Assembly: GCA_037127315.1 (NCBI GenBank)
Contig: JBBBDQ010001027.1
Span: 855,001 to 919,000 of the forward strand
DNA: 64,000 bases
Direction of reading: 5' to 3'
From: Ascarosepion bandense
Taxonomy: Eukaryota > Mollusca > Cephalopoda > Sepiida > Sepiidae
Below the pieces are notes generated by a model. It was given only the letters and a program-made list of their open reading frames with translations, was not told the DNA's origin and did not search any database. Made by a program: the position numbers and the translations under genes. This document shows, piece by piece, positions 52,583 through 63,129 of this stretch; the first letter of the stretch is position 1, and each line of letters starts with the position of its first letter.

Positions 52583-52834
52583 CACCAATCAGCTGTGTGA
52601 CGCATTTTTTAATGGTCTGTCTCTGATATCAAGCACTTTATTGCAAAGACTGCTTGACTTAAATGTCTTTTCTCTCAGTATCCCACTGACTCACAGCATT
52701 TTTTGCTTCGCATGTATATATATGTTAAATTGTTAAATATGTTATTATCGTGGCTCGAGCAGCGATTATAACATCAGAACGCGGTGAAATATGTATTATG
52801 TATTACCCATTGTAATAATCTAAAATCTTTATAT

Positions 52835-52856
52835 ATATATATATATATATATATAG
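52835..52856. repeat. (TA)n run
   Basis: Short dinucleotide run. Confidence 0.9.
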
Positions 52857-52952
52857 TAAAGTAGTATCCTTGATATTTGTAAGGTTAATTCCACAGGAGA
52901 TCGTAATCGGATGAGAACTCAATGTTAGAATTTAACAGAGTATTATAATGAA

Positions 52953-53141
52953 AATAAATTGGATGCTTTTATAAATCCATTGGTAATAGTTTATTTTGCG
53001 GAAATTTTACAAATCCGCTCTTCAGATCAAAATTCTTAAAAAAAAATATTGTGAAAACTTTTGATCTGATGACCGGATTTGTAAAATTTCTGCGAAATAA
53101 ACTATTACCAATGGATTTATAAAGGCATCCAATTAATTTTC

Positions 53142-53145
<4 letters not shown>
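52953..53145. repeat. Foldback with weak hammerhead-like core (class k)
   Basis: Arms of about 85 bp: AATTGGATGCTTTTATAAAT is mirrored by ATTTATAAAGGCATCCAATT. In the right arm (53,058-53,112, plus) CTGATGA, an imperfect hairpin and GAAA precede ATA-AAC-TAT, T. Stem II is poor. Confidence 0.75.

Positions 53146-53198
<53 letters not shown>
53145..53198. repeat. (TA)n run
   Basis: About 26 TA units between two foldback-type repeats. Confidence 0.95.
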
Positions 53199-53202
<4 letters not shown>

Positions 53203-53234
53203 AAATAAAACAAAAATTTCGATATTTAAGTACG

Positions 53235-53277
53235 TTGGATAGCTATTTCTACGAAGAAATCCTCGGTTCTTCAGCAA
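53235..53277 (-). ncRNA. Hammerhead-like ribozyme, class j
   Basis: TTG/CAA stem I (3 bp); CTGAAGA; stem II CGAGGA/TCTTCG (6 pairs with one G-U, very tight loop, flanked by AC and TA); GAAA; stem III ATAGCTAT, perfectly self-complementary; C: an AUC triplet. All core positions fit CTGANGA...GAAA. Confidence 0.5.
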
Positions 53278-53289
53278 AAGCGAAACGAT

Positions 53290-55270
53290 AATTTTACTTA
53301 CTCAAATTCAAATGTTAAAAGATTTTATACCGGCAGAAGTCCCCCAAAATCATCCATCCACAGGAAAATAAAATGGGGTGGGATTAACAATTTTTGAATG
53401 TAAGGAAGTAAGAAGGGGAAAGCTGAAAGTTATCTATGTCTCATATTAGAAGACATACACCCCCATACAAGAGTCAAGAGTTTATATATATATATATATA
53501 TTTTTTTTTTTTTGCATGAGTGTATATTGCATAATTATTTGTGAGTATAGATCGAAAGGAAAGGTTTTTGCGTATAATATTGTGGATCGGATGTTAACTG
53601 AAGAATCAATGACTTTAATGCTCATTTCCTCATCTTCTTAAATATCATTCTTCGTGTGGGCGATTGGTTAGGCGAGAAAGATGGTCCCTCTTAGGGCGAG
53701 AGATTGCTGCTGAATATCGTTCATTGAATGTCCTCACTACACAAATATCGGATAACTCATAATATCGCAATTCATTTTACTTTTCCTTTTCTCCTCTTGG
53801 TGTCTCTTTTTTTTTTTTTTTATATTTCTTTAAATTTCACTTATTCATTTTTTAAAAGTATTTGTAGAGTCTGTATTGTTTTCTGTTAAGCCCAAACACT
53901 TTTGATCGTCGTCATAGTGGTCAATTAAATAATGTAATATATCATCACTTTAGTTAGCGAACGAGAGCGATTTTTTTTAAAAAAAGAGGGTTGTATGAAT
54001 GAAGCAGTGATTGGTGTATGGGTAAGCAAGCGAGCCAATGAAATGAAAATGACGTCATGGAACATAAAAATAAAGAAGTGTTTAACAAACTTCTGGAGGG
54101 AGCGCTGTTTTGTCCTGTTATTTATATACAGCTTTACTCGTGGTAGCCAACATCATTCATTTAAAAGAATCGTAGCTATATTTCCATAAGTTTGTTTATA
54201 TGAAAAAAAAACTTGTCGATGCCAACTTTTTCTTGAACAGTTCTTCTAGTCCTTCCTTCTGTTTCTTCGACTCCTTCTCTCGATGTCATAACCAAAATGT
54301 GCCACATCAAGGTGTAAGAGATTCAGTAATTTGAGAATTCTGGAATTCAAAGAGTAAATCAATGCGAATTGATCAGTACAAAAATATTTATAATTCATAA
54401 GTAGCACAGATTTTGCAAGTATAAAAGTGTCAGAGAATTCATTTTCATTTTAATTCCGAGACAAAACAAGTCTTAGAATTATGTACGTAAAAACAGATGT
54501 CGATTCATAAGAATGGTATGTTACTAACTTTAAATTACTTATGAAATGGGAATTACTTTTAATGTCGATAAAACTTTATTAGTTTACATGCGACATCATT
54601 TTTAAACAAGTGTGAAAAAATATTTAGAATTTGTAAATGTTTAATATTTCTTAAATATAATATTTCTTGGTGCTTAAAGAAAATATATTGTATATTTAGT
54701 GCCATGATATCAGTTTCAGAAATTGACATTTCACTAACATATATATTTTTACTTGCATTTTTCTGGTAAAAGATTAAGTCTTTAAACATCCAGCTCAAAG
54801 TCGATGGTCTTCAGGAATGGTAGCACTTAATTTCAAATACCTATATTCGTGAAGGTGTCTGTAAAAATTGAAATAGCGAGTGAATGATTGCAAGATAAGT
54901 GTGCTAACAACCACACTAAAGCAGGTGCGCTTGTTTACTGACTGTTTCTGTTAGATTTGAATTTTTTGGCAATAGTTTTTTTTCTGTGCAGCAGGTAAAT
55001 AATCTACAGCATTTGTCGTTTGTGTTTCATGATTGTGTCACATATGAAGCAACATACATGCGACATTCTTCACTTGAGCTAAATATATTTATCATTTGAT
55101 ATATGCATTGATAATCATAATCTCCAAAAACGTTTACGCGGATTTTAAAAGTATTAAAAACAAACAAGCAAACAAACAAATAACACACAAATAATAATAA
55201 CAAATAATAGCGAAATCGATCCATTTCCAACGTTTAAACAATATATATCTAAAAAAAAAAATAATAATAA
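53290..55270. other. AT-rich, no gene recognised
   Basis: One (TA)n at 53,484-53,502, poly-T near 53,510 and 53,810. The open frames at 53,995 and 54,559 have no motif and biased composition. Confidence 0.5.
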
Positions 55271-55276
55271 TAAAAT

Positions 55277-55278
55277 TA

Positions 55279-55315
<37 letters not shown>

Positions 55316-55317
55316 CG
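55277..55317. repeat. (TCTA)n run
   Basis: About ten units followed by CGATAGAGAG. Confidence 0.95.
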
Positions 55318-55381
55318 ATAGAGAGTAAAGCTTAATATTGCAATTTTTTATTACAATGTCTATTTATAAACCATTGTATTA

Positions 55382-55389
55382 ACAAAATT

Positions 55390-55432
<43 letters not shown>
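55382..55432. repeat. (TA)n run
   Basis: About 25 TA units. Confidence 0.95.
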
Positions 55433-55435
<3 letters not shown>

Positions 55436-55559
55436 AAGAAAGTTATAGAACATGTAGGTTTTAAACCGACTGTTCATGCATTTACTTTTATAAAGAATGC
55501 TCGATACAACGCAGAGCTTTATATTGTAATGGTTGTTACAATGGTTTATAAAAGCTTTG

Positions 55560-55592
55560 CGTTTCGGAGCTACTTTTGCTCCTCATCTGGTG
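55560..55592 (-). ncRNA. Hammerhead-like core, class b, left arm
   Basis: CAGATGA (U4 to A), GGAGC-AAAAGTA-GCTCC (perfect 5 bp, starting directly at 10.1-11.1 with G-C), GAAAC. The following CGCAAAGCTTTTATA can pair with TATAAAGCTCTGCG about 50 bp away, a possible long stem III ending at GUA. Confidence 0.45.
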
Positions 55593-56038
55593 ATAAGTTG
55601 AAATGAAAAATAAATGGCGAAAACGATTTATTTTTGGTAATATGATATGTAAGTGAATGTGGTGGGAGTTTAGTACGATTTAGCCGGGAGTTTGTAGACA
55701 TAAGGAAACAGCCTTGGGTTAGGAGAGGGATGCGGAGTAGCTTAGTTTTGGACAGGTCACTTTTTAGTTTTGTCTGGGGAATTCTTATATTGGGATGTAA
55801 GGTTTTTTAAGAAAGGGTAGACATTTTTTTATTTTACTACTATCTATGAGTGGATGGAATAGAGTTACTATTAATGTTGTGTGAGTTTATTTTCTTTTAT
55901 TTATACGATGTTCGTTTTTTTTTATTTTGAGGATTAAACATGGGTATTAATTACCTTTTTGGAGGGATACATTTACTTACATATCATATACTACTAAAAA
56001 TAAATCGTTTCCACCATTTATTTTTCATTTAAACTTAT

Positions 56039-56072
56039 CACCAGATGAGGAGCAAACGTAGCTCCGAAACGC
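56039..56072 (+). ncRNA. Hammerhead-like core, class b, right arm
   Basis: CAGATGA, GGAGC-AAACGTA-GCTCC, GAAACGCGA. The same U4A as the left arm, so the change predates the duplication or is tolerated. Confidence 0.45.
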
Positions 56073-56126
56073 GAAGATTTTTGTGTAGTGATACTATGCT
56101 TTTATAAACCATTGTAACAATCATTA

Positions 56127-56153
56127 CAACACACACACACACACGCACGCACG

Positions 56154-56220
<67 letters not shown>
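56127..56220. repeat. (CA)n/(CGCA)n run
   Basis: Long (CA)n with an internal ACGCACGCACGC stretch. Confidence 0.95.
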
Positions 56221-56329
56221 TGTTTAATTACTTAGTTTCTGGTCATAATAAGATTAGACCAGTGCACATTTGTATTAAAAAGTGTTCAATACAGTTATAT
56301 TGTAGAACTTTTGAATATTTTCCATTTGT

Positions 56330-56775
56330 GAACGAGTTATTACGCGACCTAGGTTTCTACGTTGAGTGGTGTTTTCAGAACATTTTTTAATAACTGATTT
56401 TACTGTTTACCGTTTTTTTAAAGAACGCTCACGTAACGGTGTTTTTTTGAACGCTCACGTGGTAAGGAATTTTTAAACGCGCAATTTATAAAATTACAAG
56501 AAATTATGACGTTTTCATCCATGGTTGTAAGAACCTAAGAGATATTTTTTAGTATGGTTACACTTAAACATAATTTCTGTTCTTTCATTCAACAGTTCGT
56601 TTTTGTTTGGGAATAGCATAATCTCTAACTTTTCTTCCTTGTACCGTCTACATATGTTGCGACCGTTGTAAGGCTTGGCTATATTCCACGTTATGTCTGG
56701 GTCTTTTCCATATTTTGAATTTAATTTCCACACGTGGCTATGCAATTCATGGTAGAAACCTAGGTCGCGTAATAA
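56330..56775. repeat. Foldback, class c relative
   Basis: GAGTTATTACGCGACCTAGG at the left and CCTAGGTCGCGTAATAACTT at the right. Left core (56,341-56,380, minus): CTGAAAA (G8 to A), GAAA, stem III ACCTAGGT, GUC. Right arm keeps GTAGAAACCTAGGTCGCG but not the box. A relative is at 61,880-62,160. Confidence 0.75.
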
Positions 56776-56779
56776 CTTG

Positions 56780-56793
56780 TTTACAAATGGAAT

Positions 56794-56825
<32 letters not shown>

Positions 56826-57390
56826 ATGTAATATACTAAGCTACTGTAAATTCATCACATAACGAAGAAAATATACATAGGAGTAACTTAAGTACACTTA
56901 AAACGAAGAAACTACTCAGACAAAACATGCTTTACAAACAGTAAATAGGTAAACAGTACAATACTTTCTAAACATGTCTGTGAAATTAAATACAAAAACC
57001 AAATTACATCAAAAATATCATTGTAATTAAAGAAAAGAACATCAGCCTACAACAATCAATCCATAAACTGTAAACTCTACCTGGAGGCAAACATATCTTC
57101 CCAGAACAAAATAAAGTACTAAATAAACTACTAAAATCATTTCAAAATGCAGACATGAAAACAAATTTTTACTACGCTACTTGAAAAACTGAAAATGAAC
57201 TACAATAAACGAAAATAAAAAAATAAAGTAAAACAAAATAAACAAAAGCAAGTAAAATAAATGAATCCAAACAAACAAATAAGTAAAGAAATTAAGTAAA
57301 TAATAAACAAATTAACAAACCACGTCCAACAAAATAAAATTTATAATGATACAATAGACTACACACAATGCATCACCAAACTGTATATAT
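56780..57390. other. A-rich, no gene recognised
   Basis: Short (TA)n at 56,798-56,824, then sequence rich in AAACAAATAAA with no homology. Confidence 0.5.
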
Positions 57391-57394
57391 AAGA

Positions 57395-57570
57395 AGTCAA
57401 GCGAAAACACAAAGCACATGGTTTGACGATTGCGTTTAGCATGGAACAGACTGTTGCCTCTGGGCGTTGACTTCACTGTCTACTTATATATTTACATACG
57501 CTCTATTTTTGATAGTGAAAACTTTAAATGTTGCATATCTTAAAACTATATATATATATATATATATGTT
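57395..57570 (+). repeat. PLE terminal region, class n, with hammerhead-like core
   Basis: GCACA/TGGGC and GGT/GCC form stem I around an internal loop. TTGACGA (C3 to T), TTGC-GTTTA-GCAT hairpin, GGAAC, ACA-GAC-TGT, T: a GUU triplet. C3 and the base before GAA are changed. Ends in (TA)n. Confidence 0.6.
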
Positions 57571-57795
57571 GTTACGGAAAGTACCGAAGTTTAACGAAAT
57601 GGCTTTAACAACCGACATATTTAATTTATTTGTTTGAACATTATTACTACGAGTAGAAATAAGTACATAAATATACTGTTTGATTAAAAACAGAATATCT
57701 ACTCAAAAAACGAGTAATGTTCAAACAATTAATTAAATATGTCGGTTGTTAAAACCGTTCAGTTAATCTTCAGGATTTTCCGTAACATTGCATTC
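57571..57795. repeat. Foldback of the tRNA composite, with GTTACGGAAA ends
   Basis: Starts GTTACGGAAAGT and ends TTTTCCGTAAC, inverted. Arms with TTGTTTGAACATTATT and AATGTTCAAACAA. Confidence 0.85.
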
Positions 57796-57892
57796 ATTGA
57801 TATTACGATACTCTTTCAGAATAGAAATGGTTATTTACGTAGATTCGAAAACTTTGTTATGTAAGGTTTGATTTAACTTCGAGTAGATTGTG

Positions 57893-57985
57893 GGATAATT
57901 CGTGGTCGAGCGGTCTAAGACGCACAAGATCAGTTGACTTCCCCTATTTTGTTAGGCGTTGCAGGCTAGAATCCTGCTGAATGAC
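57893..57985 (+). tRNA. Class II tRNA-like head, decayed copy
   Basis: CGTGGTCGAGCGGTCTAAGACGC and GCAGGCTAGAATCCTGC match the 32,405 copy; acceptor pairing is mostly lost. Same position relative to its palindrome, so repeat-borne. Confidence 0.5.
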
Positions 57986-58078
57986 ATACATTTTCGTAAC
58001 AAAATTGATCGTAAATAATCAGGCCGGTGATTAAAAACAGAATATCTGCTTAAATACGAGTATTGATTAAAAATAATG

Positions 58079-58080
<2 letters not shown>

Positions 58081-58119
<39 letters not shown>

Positions 58120-58132
58120 GTGTGTGTGTGTT
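58081..58132. repeat. (CA)n/(GT)n inverted microsatellite
   Basis: (CA)n, then CATATATATG, then (GT)n: itself a small palindrome. Confidence 0.9.
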
Positions 58133-58169
58133 TGAGAAACCTTTTCTCATACGTATATATATATATGCG

Positions 58170-58585
58170 TTTGAGGGGATAAAGGACAAATAGAAAACGT
58201 TTATCAATCTAACATGTTTGACTTTTATTAAAGCTTCATCAAAGAATGAGATATGGAAATAGAAATAAATTATTGTCCTTTAACTTTTGTATTGTTTCAT
58301 TGGTTAGATCAAGCTTCACGTGCATATGAATTTTGCATTTTTTGGGTTTCGAAAAGACGCGTCATCTCTTGTCAATATCTAGTATATTTAGTATAGTAAC
58401 GCTGCTTAACAAGACAAATGCACGTAGAACCTGATTAACCACTGAAAACCAAACAATACACAAATAAAAAATAAAAAATACCTGAATTTCTTTCTTTCTT
58501 TTTCTTCATATCTCATTCTCTGATGAAGTTTCAACAAATGTGAAACATGCTAGTTTGATAAACGTTTCCTATTTGTTTTTGATCT
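58170..58585. repeat. Foldback of PLE terminal module (class d)
   Basis: The left module is minus (core at 58,205-58,250: TTGATGA, CAAAC, so dead) and the right module plus (core 58,513-58,560: CTGATGA, GAAAC, ACATGC, triplet GCT). CGTTTATCAATCTAACATGT is matched by ACATGCTAGTTTGATAAACG. Confidence 0.8.
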
Positions 58586-58587
58586 TA

Positions 58588-58588
<1 letters not shown>

Positions 58589-58634
<46 letters not shown>
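58589..58634. repeat. (CA)n run
   Basis: About 22 units. Confidence 0.95.
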
Positions 58635-58635
<1 letters not shown>

Positions 58636-58637
<2 letters not shown>

Positions 58638-58970
58638 CTGGGGACGATATAAGTATAATGTAAAATTTAAAAGGAACCAGAAACCCAATCATAAACAGTA
58701 AACTAAGAATAAATCTGTACTTCTGTTCAAAAGACAGAGGAGAAGTGCAAACCGGGCGATAGGTAAACCTATCTACTTGTACTGAAGAGAAAAATAAGTA
58801 AATAATATAACTTCCAGAGTTTAGCTGGAGACGATATAAATATAAAATAAAATTTAGAAGGAACCAGAACCCCAACCCCAAATAAATAACTAGGATTAAA
58901 TCTCTACTTCTGTTCAAAAGAGAGAGAAGGAGTGTGAACCGGACGATAGGTAAACTTATTTACCAGTATT
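58636..58970. repeat. Tandem duplication, about 180 bp x 2
   Basis: GACGATATAA, GGAACCAGAA, TACTTCTGTTCAAAAGA and ACGATAGGTAAAC recur in the same order at an offset of about 180 bp. Confidence 0.85.
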
Positions 58971-59199
58971 TATTTATATTAATATTACCTAAAAATTTAA
59001 ATTCCATCGAAATTTTTAACATTTTTGGATGTATTTTATAGTTTGGTGGCCAAAGTTCTCTGATAATATTTGTTATAACAATTTCAGATCTTTTATCTAA
59101 TGATCCTAATGCGGTTCGAAACTTGAGTAGCGATGATAATTTATATTTTATGAAGCTCTATTGCTGTTGAGCACGCTTTAACTGCTCCATTTAAAAAGT

Positions 59200-59340
59200 T
59201 AATTTGTTACTAGCACATTTCTGGTGACCTAACAACACGAATTTAAGCGAGCTACTAGACTGGCATTTAGGTCCCACGCTTTTACTTTTGAAATAGTTAA
59301 ATACAATCGTCACTTCTACTCCAATAGTTTCTTTTATCGC

Positions 59341-59345
<5 letters not shown>
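59200..59345 (+). pseudogene. LINE 3' end scrap (diverged subfamily)
   Basis: GAGCTACTAGACTGGCATTT, then CACTTCTACTCCAATAGTTT, parallel to the RT tail of the 6,755 copy (TRATRLA-like and KFYS-SFF). Cut by (CA)n at 59,345. Confidence 0.55.

Positions 59346-59401
<56 letters not shown>
59345..59401. repeat. (CA)n run
   Basis: About 28 units. Confidence 0.95.
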
Positions 59402-59404
<3 letters not shown>

Positions 59405-61035
59405 TATATATATGCATAAGAGGGGTTGAGAGGGAGGTGCGAGAGAGAATGGTCGAAGTAAAGAGAATATGTAAATATGTTTCTCTAGTCAGCTATTTGA
59501 AGCAGGTGTCTTAAGAAGCGTAGATTACATTGATCGCGTAAAAATGGGTCATCAATAAAAAGCGGTCAGGTGTTCTCGTCGCATTGAACAACCATGGCTC
59601 AGAGCTTGGCTTTGCCATCGATTTATGGGGCCGAGGAAATGAAAGTGTATTCTCGTGTAAATAGGAAGGAAACGCCATTTAAAGCGGGATCATGAAGCGA
59701 CAACAGTCACAGCTACAAACAAACGAAGACAAACAAACAAAACAAGGAGCAATAGAAACTAAGTTACTGTGAAAGGGGGTCATGTTAAACTGAGTGAAAA
59801 AAGATTTGACGAATAAAAACGTGAGATGGACTGAGTGAAGGAGTGAATAAGTAGAAGGCTGAGTGAGTTAAATTTAAGGGACGATAATTGGTTGGCACCT
59901 CTGGTTGGGTTTTTCGATATGAGGTTGACAAGGAAAATAAAGATATAGTTTAGTTTAGTTGCTTGTTTTATCAGCATATCTACCCTTTTGGGTCATTTAA
60001 TGCTGAAAAATTTGTTTGGTTTTTCTTTACTGCTTGTTGATCTTTTGTGAGTCTATTGCTGTCAAGATATAAGTAGAGGTGTTGTGATTTGATGTGTGAT
60101 GGTTGCATGCTATCTTCTTTTGCAACTATATTTTGTTATATAATTTTGTTGCTTTTAGACATTCTAAAAGGTCTTTTTAGTTAGATGTCTTTCAGATTGT
60201 TTTCTTGATAGTATCTTAATCGTATTTGTTCAAGATCTATGCAGCTTGTTAGTATATGTTTCACTGTGTAGAGCTCCTGACATGGAGAGTTAGAGAGAAG
60301 ATTTAGGTGTGTGCGTTGGGTTCGCTGTTTGAATAAGCGTGACTTTTTTCTGGTGTTTCATATTACGAAAGTGAAAGAATTTTTTTCCTGTTTTTTTTTT
60401 CTTCTCTCGAATAGGTAGAATCCATTTTCAGTTTCTTTTAGTGATTGTATAGCAGCGAATTGCATCAACCCAGCATTTGGTACAAAACTTTTTTTTTTTT
60501 TAAATATGTGAAAATATTTGAGTGTGAACTTTTGGAGTTACAATGTAAAATGATAAAGTGAAATATAATAGGTAATTATTTAGAGCAGGTGTCATAAAAT
60601 ATATCCACATTAGTATTTTTAGATAATCTTTCATCGCGTTAATTCAATAAAAAAATTAAAATGAGAAATCGAAGCCGAAGAAAAATAAGACTCATTTTTA
60701 GTGTTCGGGTTTAAAAAGAAAACTATTGAAAGTTATTCTTGTCCATAGAAATATTGCTTCTGTTAATAAGACAAGTGTTGGCAATATTTTCTTTTTAAAA
60801 TCCTTCGTAAGGCGTTTTGTCATCAAAAGATATCGGCGACGCTGACTCGGAGTTTCGTGATGATTTCTGGCTCTTACACCTGCATAAAAAGAAAAGAAAA
60901 GAAAAGAGAAAGGTAAGCAAAAGAGAAAATTAATTACACAGAAACAACACATATTTTGCAGTAGTTAATGTTTCGCAACCACGTTTAATATGGACAACAT
61001 GATGAATTCGCACGTGAATCTCTCGCTACTTTTGT
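59405..61035. other. No gene recognised
   Basis: Low-complexity T-rich tracts near 60,380 and 60,490. Open frames at 59,780 and 60,698 show no motif. Confidence 0.5.
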
Positions 61036-61038
61036 ATC

Positions 61039-61039
<1 letters not shown>

Positions 61040-61101
<62 letters not shown>

Positions 61102-61185
61102 CCATCATCAGCTTCCGTCTTTAGTATACAAAAGATTTTACACGAATCTTTTGTACAATAAAGACGGAAGCTGATGATGGTTCAC
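61040..61185. repeat. (TA)n plus small foldback (class l)
   Basis: (TA)n to 61,099, then GAACCATCATCAGCTTCCGT mirrored by ACGGAAGCTGATGATGGTTC. In the right arm CTGATGA, T, GG-TTCA-CC, T, GAAA. No good stem III. Confidence 0.7.
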
Positions 61186-61356
61186 CTGAAATAGGCCCAC
61201 TCTTCCGATTTACAATGAAATAACGTGTCTGCTTTAATTTTCTTATATTTGCTGTATAGGTATTTATATAAATATATATGTAGAGCTCTCTTAGAGAGTT
61301 ATCCTACCACTGTATGTACAGGATACTCCTGGATTCTTCTATATCTACACCGCATG

Positions 61357-61358
<2 letters not shown>

Positions 61359-61402
<44 letters not shown>
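61359..61402. repeat. (TA)n run
   Basis: About 22 units at the LTR-like repeat edge. Confidence 0.95.
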
Positions 61403-61403
<1 letters not shown>

Positions 61404-61409
<6 letters not shown>

Positions 61410-61807
61410 GTGGTTCTCTCTTTTCCAAAAGATGGACTCGTCCAGAGTATACTTATACTACTGCTATAGAAGCGAGACTAAGAGAATACCGCGTTTTCAC
61501 AGAGAGTTAACCGGAGAATACGAGAGACCAGAGAGAGTTTAGCAGTCAGTACACAGTACTTCATAGTCGCTCTGTGCTCCTTTCATCGAGAAGATTATTA
61601 CGCCGAACCCGTCACATTACGACGCGGACATACTCAATATAGTACGGCTTCACTTCCAGAGACTTGTACATATACTTTTTACTAACCCGCATTCCTGGAC
61701 GACTAATCTTCATTCAAGTCTGTATCCTTACGTTAATATACTTATGTCCTATCTCAATTCCTGGTCGTTGTTCATTTATTTGTGCGAAACCCATTCTTGG
61801 GATCTAC

Positions 61808-61812
<5 letters not shown>
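61404..61812 (+). repeat. LTR-like dispersed repeat
   Basis: Begins TGTTGTGTGGTTCTC and ends TCTACAACA, i.e. TG...CA with a short inverted TGTTG/CAACA. Inverse copy at 24,530-24,840. No gag/pol nearby, so a solo LTR or an unrelated element with TG/CA ends. Confidence 0.5.

Positions 61813-61866
<54 letters not shown>
61809..61866. repeat. (CA)n run
   Basis: Starts at the last CAACA of the LTR-like repeat. Confidence 0.95.
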
Positions 61867-61868
<2 letters not shown>

Positions 61869-61879
61869 TTATATATATA

Positions 61880-62160
61880 TTCCATTTGAAAACGTGTTAT
61901 TACGCGACCTAGGTTTCTACCATATCTTCAGGCTATTTTCAATAACTGATTTTACCGTTTACCATTTTTTCTAGAACGCTCACATAACGATGTTTTTTTG
62001 AACGATCACGTGGCAGGGAATTTTTGAACGCGCAATTTTTAAAATTACAAGGAATTATAACGTTTTCTTCCATGGTTGTATGAACCTAAGAGGTACTTTT
62101 AGTATGGTTACACTTAATCATAATTTCATTCAATAGTTCGTTTTTGTTTGGGAATATATG
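61880..62160 (-). repeat. Class c element, single arm
   Basis: Shares with 56,330-56,640: GACCTAGGTTTCTACC, CGCTCACATAACGATGTTTT, TTTTGAACG, GTATGGTTACACTTAA and GTTCGTTTTTGTTTGGGAAT. Core at 61,899-61,934 (minus): CTGAAGA, stem II shortened by deletion, GAAA, ACCTAGGT, C: a GUC triplet. Confidence 0.65.
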
Positions 62161-62164
62161 TATA

Positions 62165-62480
62165 TATTGTGTATTTGGGAAACAATCTGTATTTATACAG
62201 GTTTCATTAAAAATGACAGACAAGGTATTAATATTAAGTTTTTATCTAATTTTTCATGAGTTCATATAATTTTTTTTCTTTTTGGAACTCAAATTATATA
62301 AGAATTATCCAAAAGTGTTGTACTTTCGAGTACTTTCGGCTATACTTTTAGTCATTATTAAGAATTAATTTTGTTTTAGTTCCGAACACGGTAAGCTTCA
62401 TTTCTTCGATGTAATTTACCGTCCCTTTTATCGGATATTTTGATTGTGAATATAAATTGAGAAGGCTACACGAAGGAACG
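62165..62480. other. No gene recognised
   Basis: AT-rich with a local inverted repeat (TTCATATAATTTTTT / AACTCAAATTATATAAGAA). Confidence 0.45.
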
Positions 62481-62501
62481 ATTATATATATATATATATA
62501 T

Positions 62502-62602
62502 CGCCGACTGACGCCAATTCGGTCGGGTTTCAATCCTGGGTTAAAAGCAATCGGAGTCTAACCGTACTGATGAGCTATGATACAGCGAAACAGATCTGTC
62601 TG

Positions 62603-62606
<4 letters not shown>
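62502..62606 (+). mobile_element. tRNA-like/hammerhead unit (ribozyme SINE), copy 2
   Basis: CGCCGACTGACGCCAATTCG, GGTCGGGTTTCAATCCTGGG (B-box-like), linker, hammerhead at 62,562-62,605. The A-box part seen at 47,435 is cut here by (TA)n. (TA)n flanks on both sides. About 105 bp, roughly 90 percent identical to 47,450-47,555 by eye. Confidence 0.75.
62562..62605 (+). ncRNA. Hammerhead ribozyme, complete consensus
   Basis: Stem I CCGTA/TGCGG (62,562-62,566 with 62,601-62,605, one G-U). CTGATGA at 62,567-62,573. Stem II GCT-ATGATAC-AGC (62,574-62,586), closed by G-C as in canonical hammerheads. GAAA at 62,587-62,590. Stem III ACA-GATC-TGT (62,590-62,599), or five pairs in a dimer because ACAGATCTGT is self-complementary. 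Triplet GUC ends at 62,600, the expected cleavage site. No core residue deviates. The family self-cleaves RNA. A 3-bp stem III is weak, so dimeric or co-transcriptional action is plausible. Activity is inferred. Confidence 0.8.

Positions 62607-62640
<34 letters not shown>
62606..62640. repeat. (TA)n run
   Basis: About 17 units directly after the ribozyme. Confidence 0.95.
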
Positions 62641-62643
<3 letters not shown>

Positions 62644-63120
62644 ATTATAATTTATAGAATATTATAGAAATTAATTTAATATATTGGTAATAAATAATAA
62701 TATAAATTTTAAAAATTAATAAGATAAAATATTGCAATAAATTAATTAACATAAAATATTTAAAAAATAAAACATCAGCATCAACCACAGAGAGCTTCTT
62801 AAATAAATCAGTACTTTTTAAAGTTTTTTCTCACATATCTTAAAATAGTTTATTATGAATAATTTTACTAATGTGTTTACATGTTCCATAGAATTTAGTT
62901 GTTGAATACAAGTTCATTTTCATCAAATTAGTTTTACGTAATTGTACTTTAAAATAAAGTTTTTCATTTACTATTTATCTATTAGTAAAAAAAAATAAAA
63001 GAAGCTTTTTCCCATTGAATGGTTATGGATGAGAAATAGCAATATTAACGGTTTCTTTATAAGGAAACATTTGTTATTCATTAGCTGAGCAGTTAGTACT
63101 ACTTTCGGTTGAAATTTATA
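62641..63120. other. AT-rich, nothing recognised
   Basis: Low-complexity ATTAATAT-like sequence without homology. Confidence 0.55.
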
Positions 63121-63129
63121 AAATCTTTC

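Larger units (their letters stand above)
55480..56130. repeat. Foldback, class b, with GGAGC hairpin cores
   Basis: The left arm (55,520-55,680) and right arm (55,960-56,125) are inverted copies: GTTTCGGAGC/GCTCCGAAAC; CATCTGGTGATAAGTT/AACTTATCACCAGATG; GATTTATTTTT/AAAAATAAATC. Loop about 280 bp. Confidence 0.85.
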
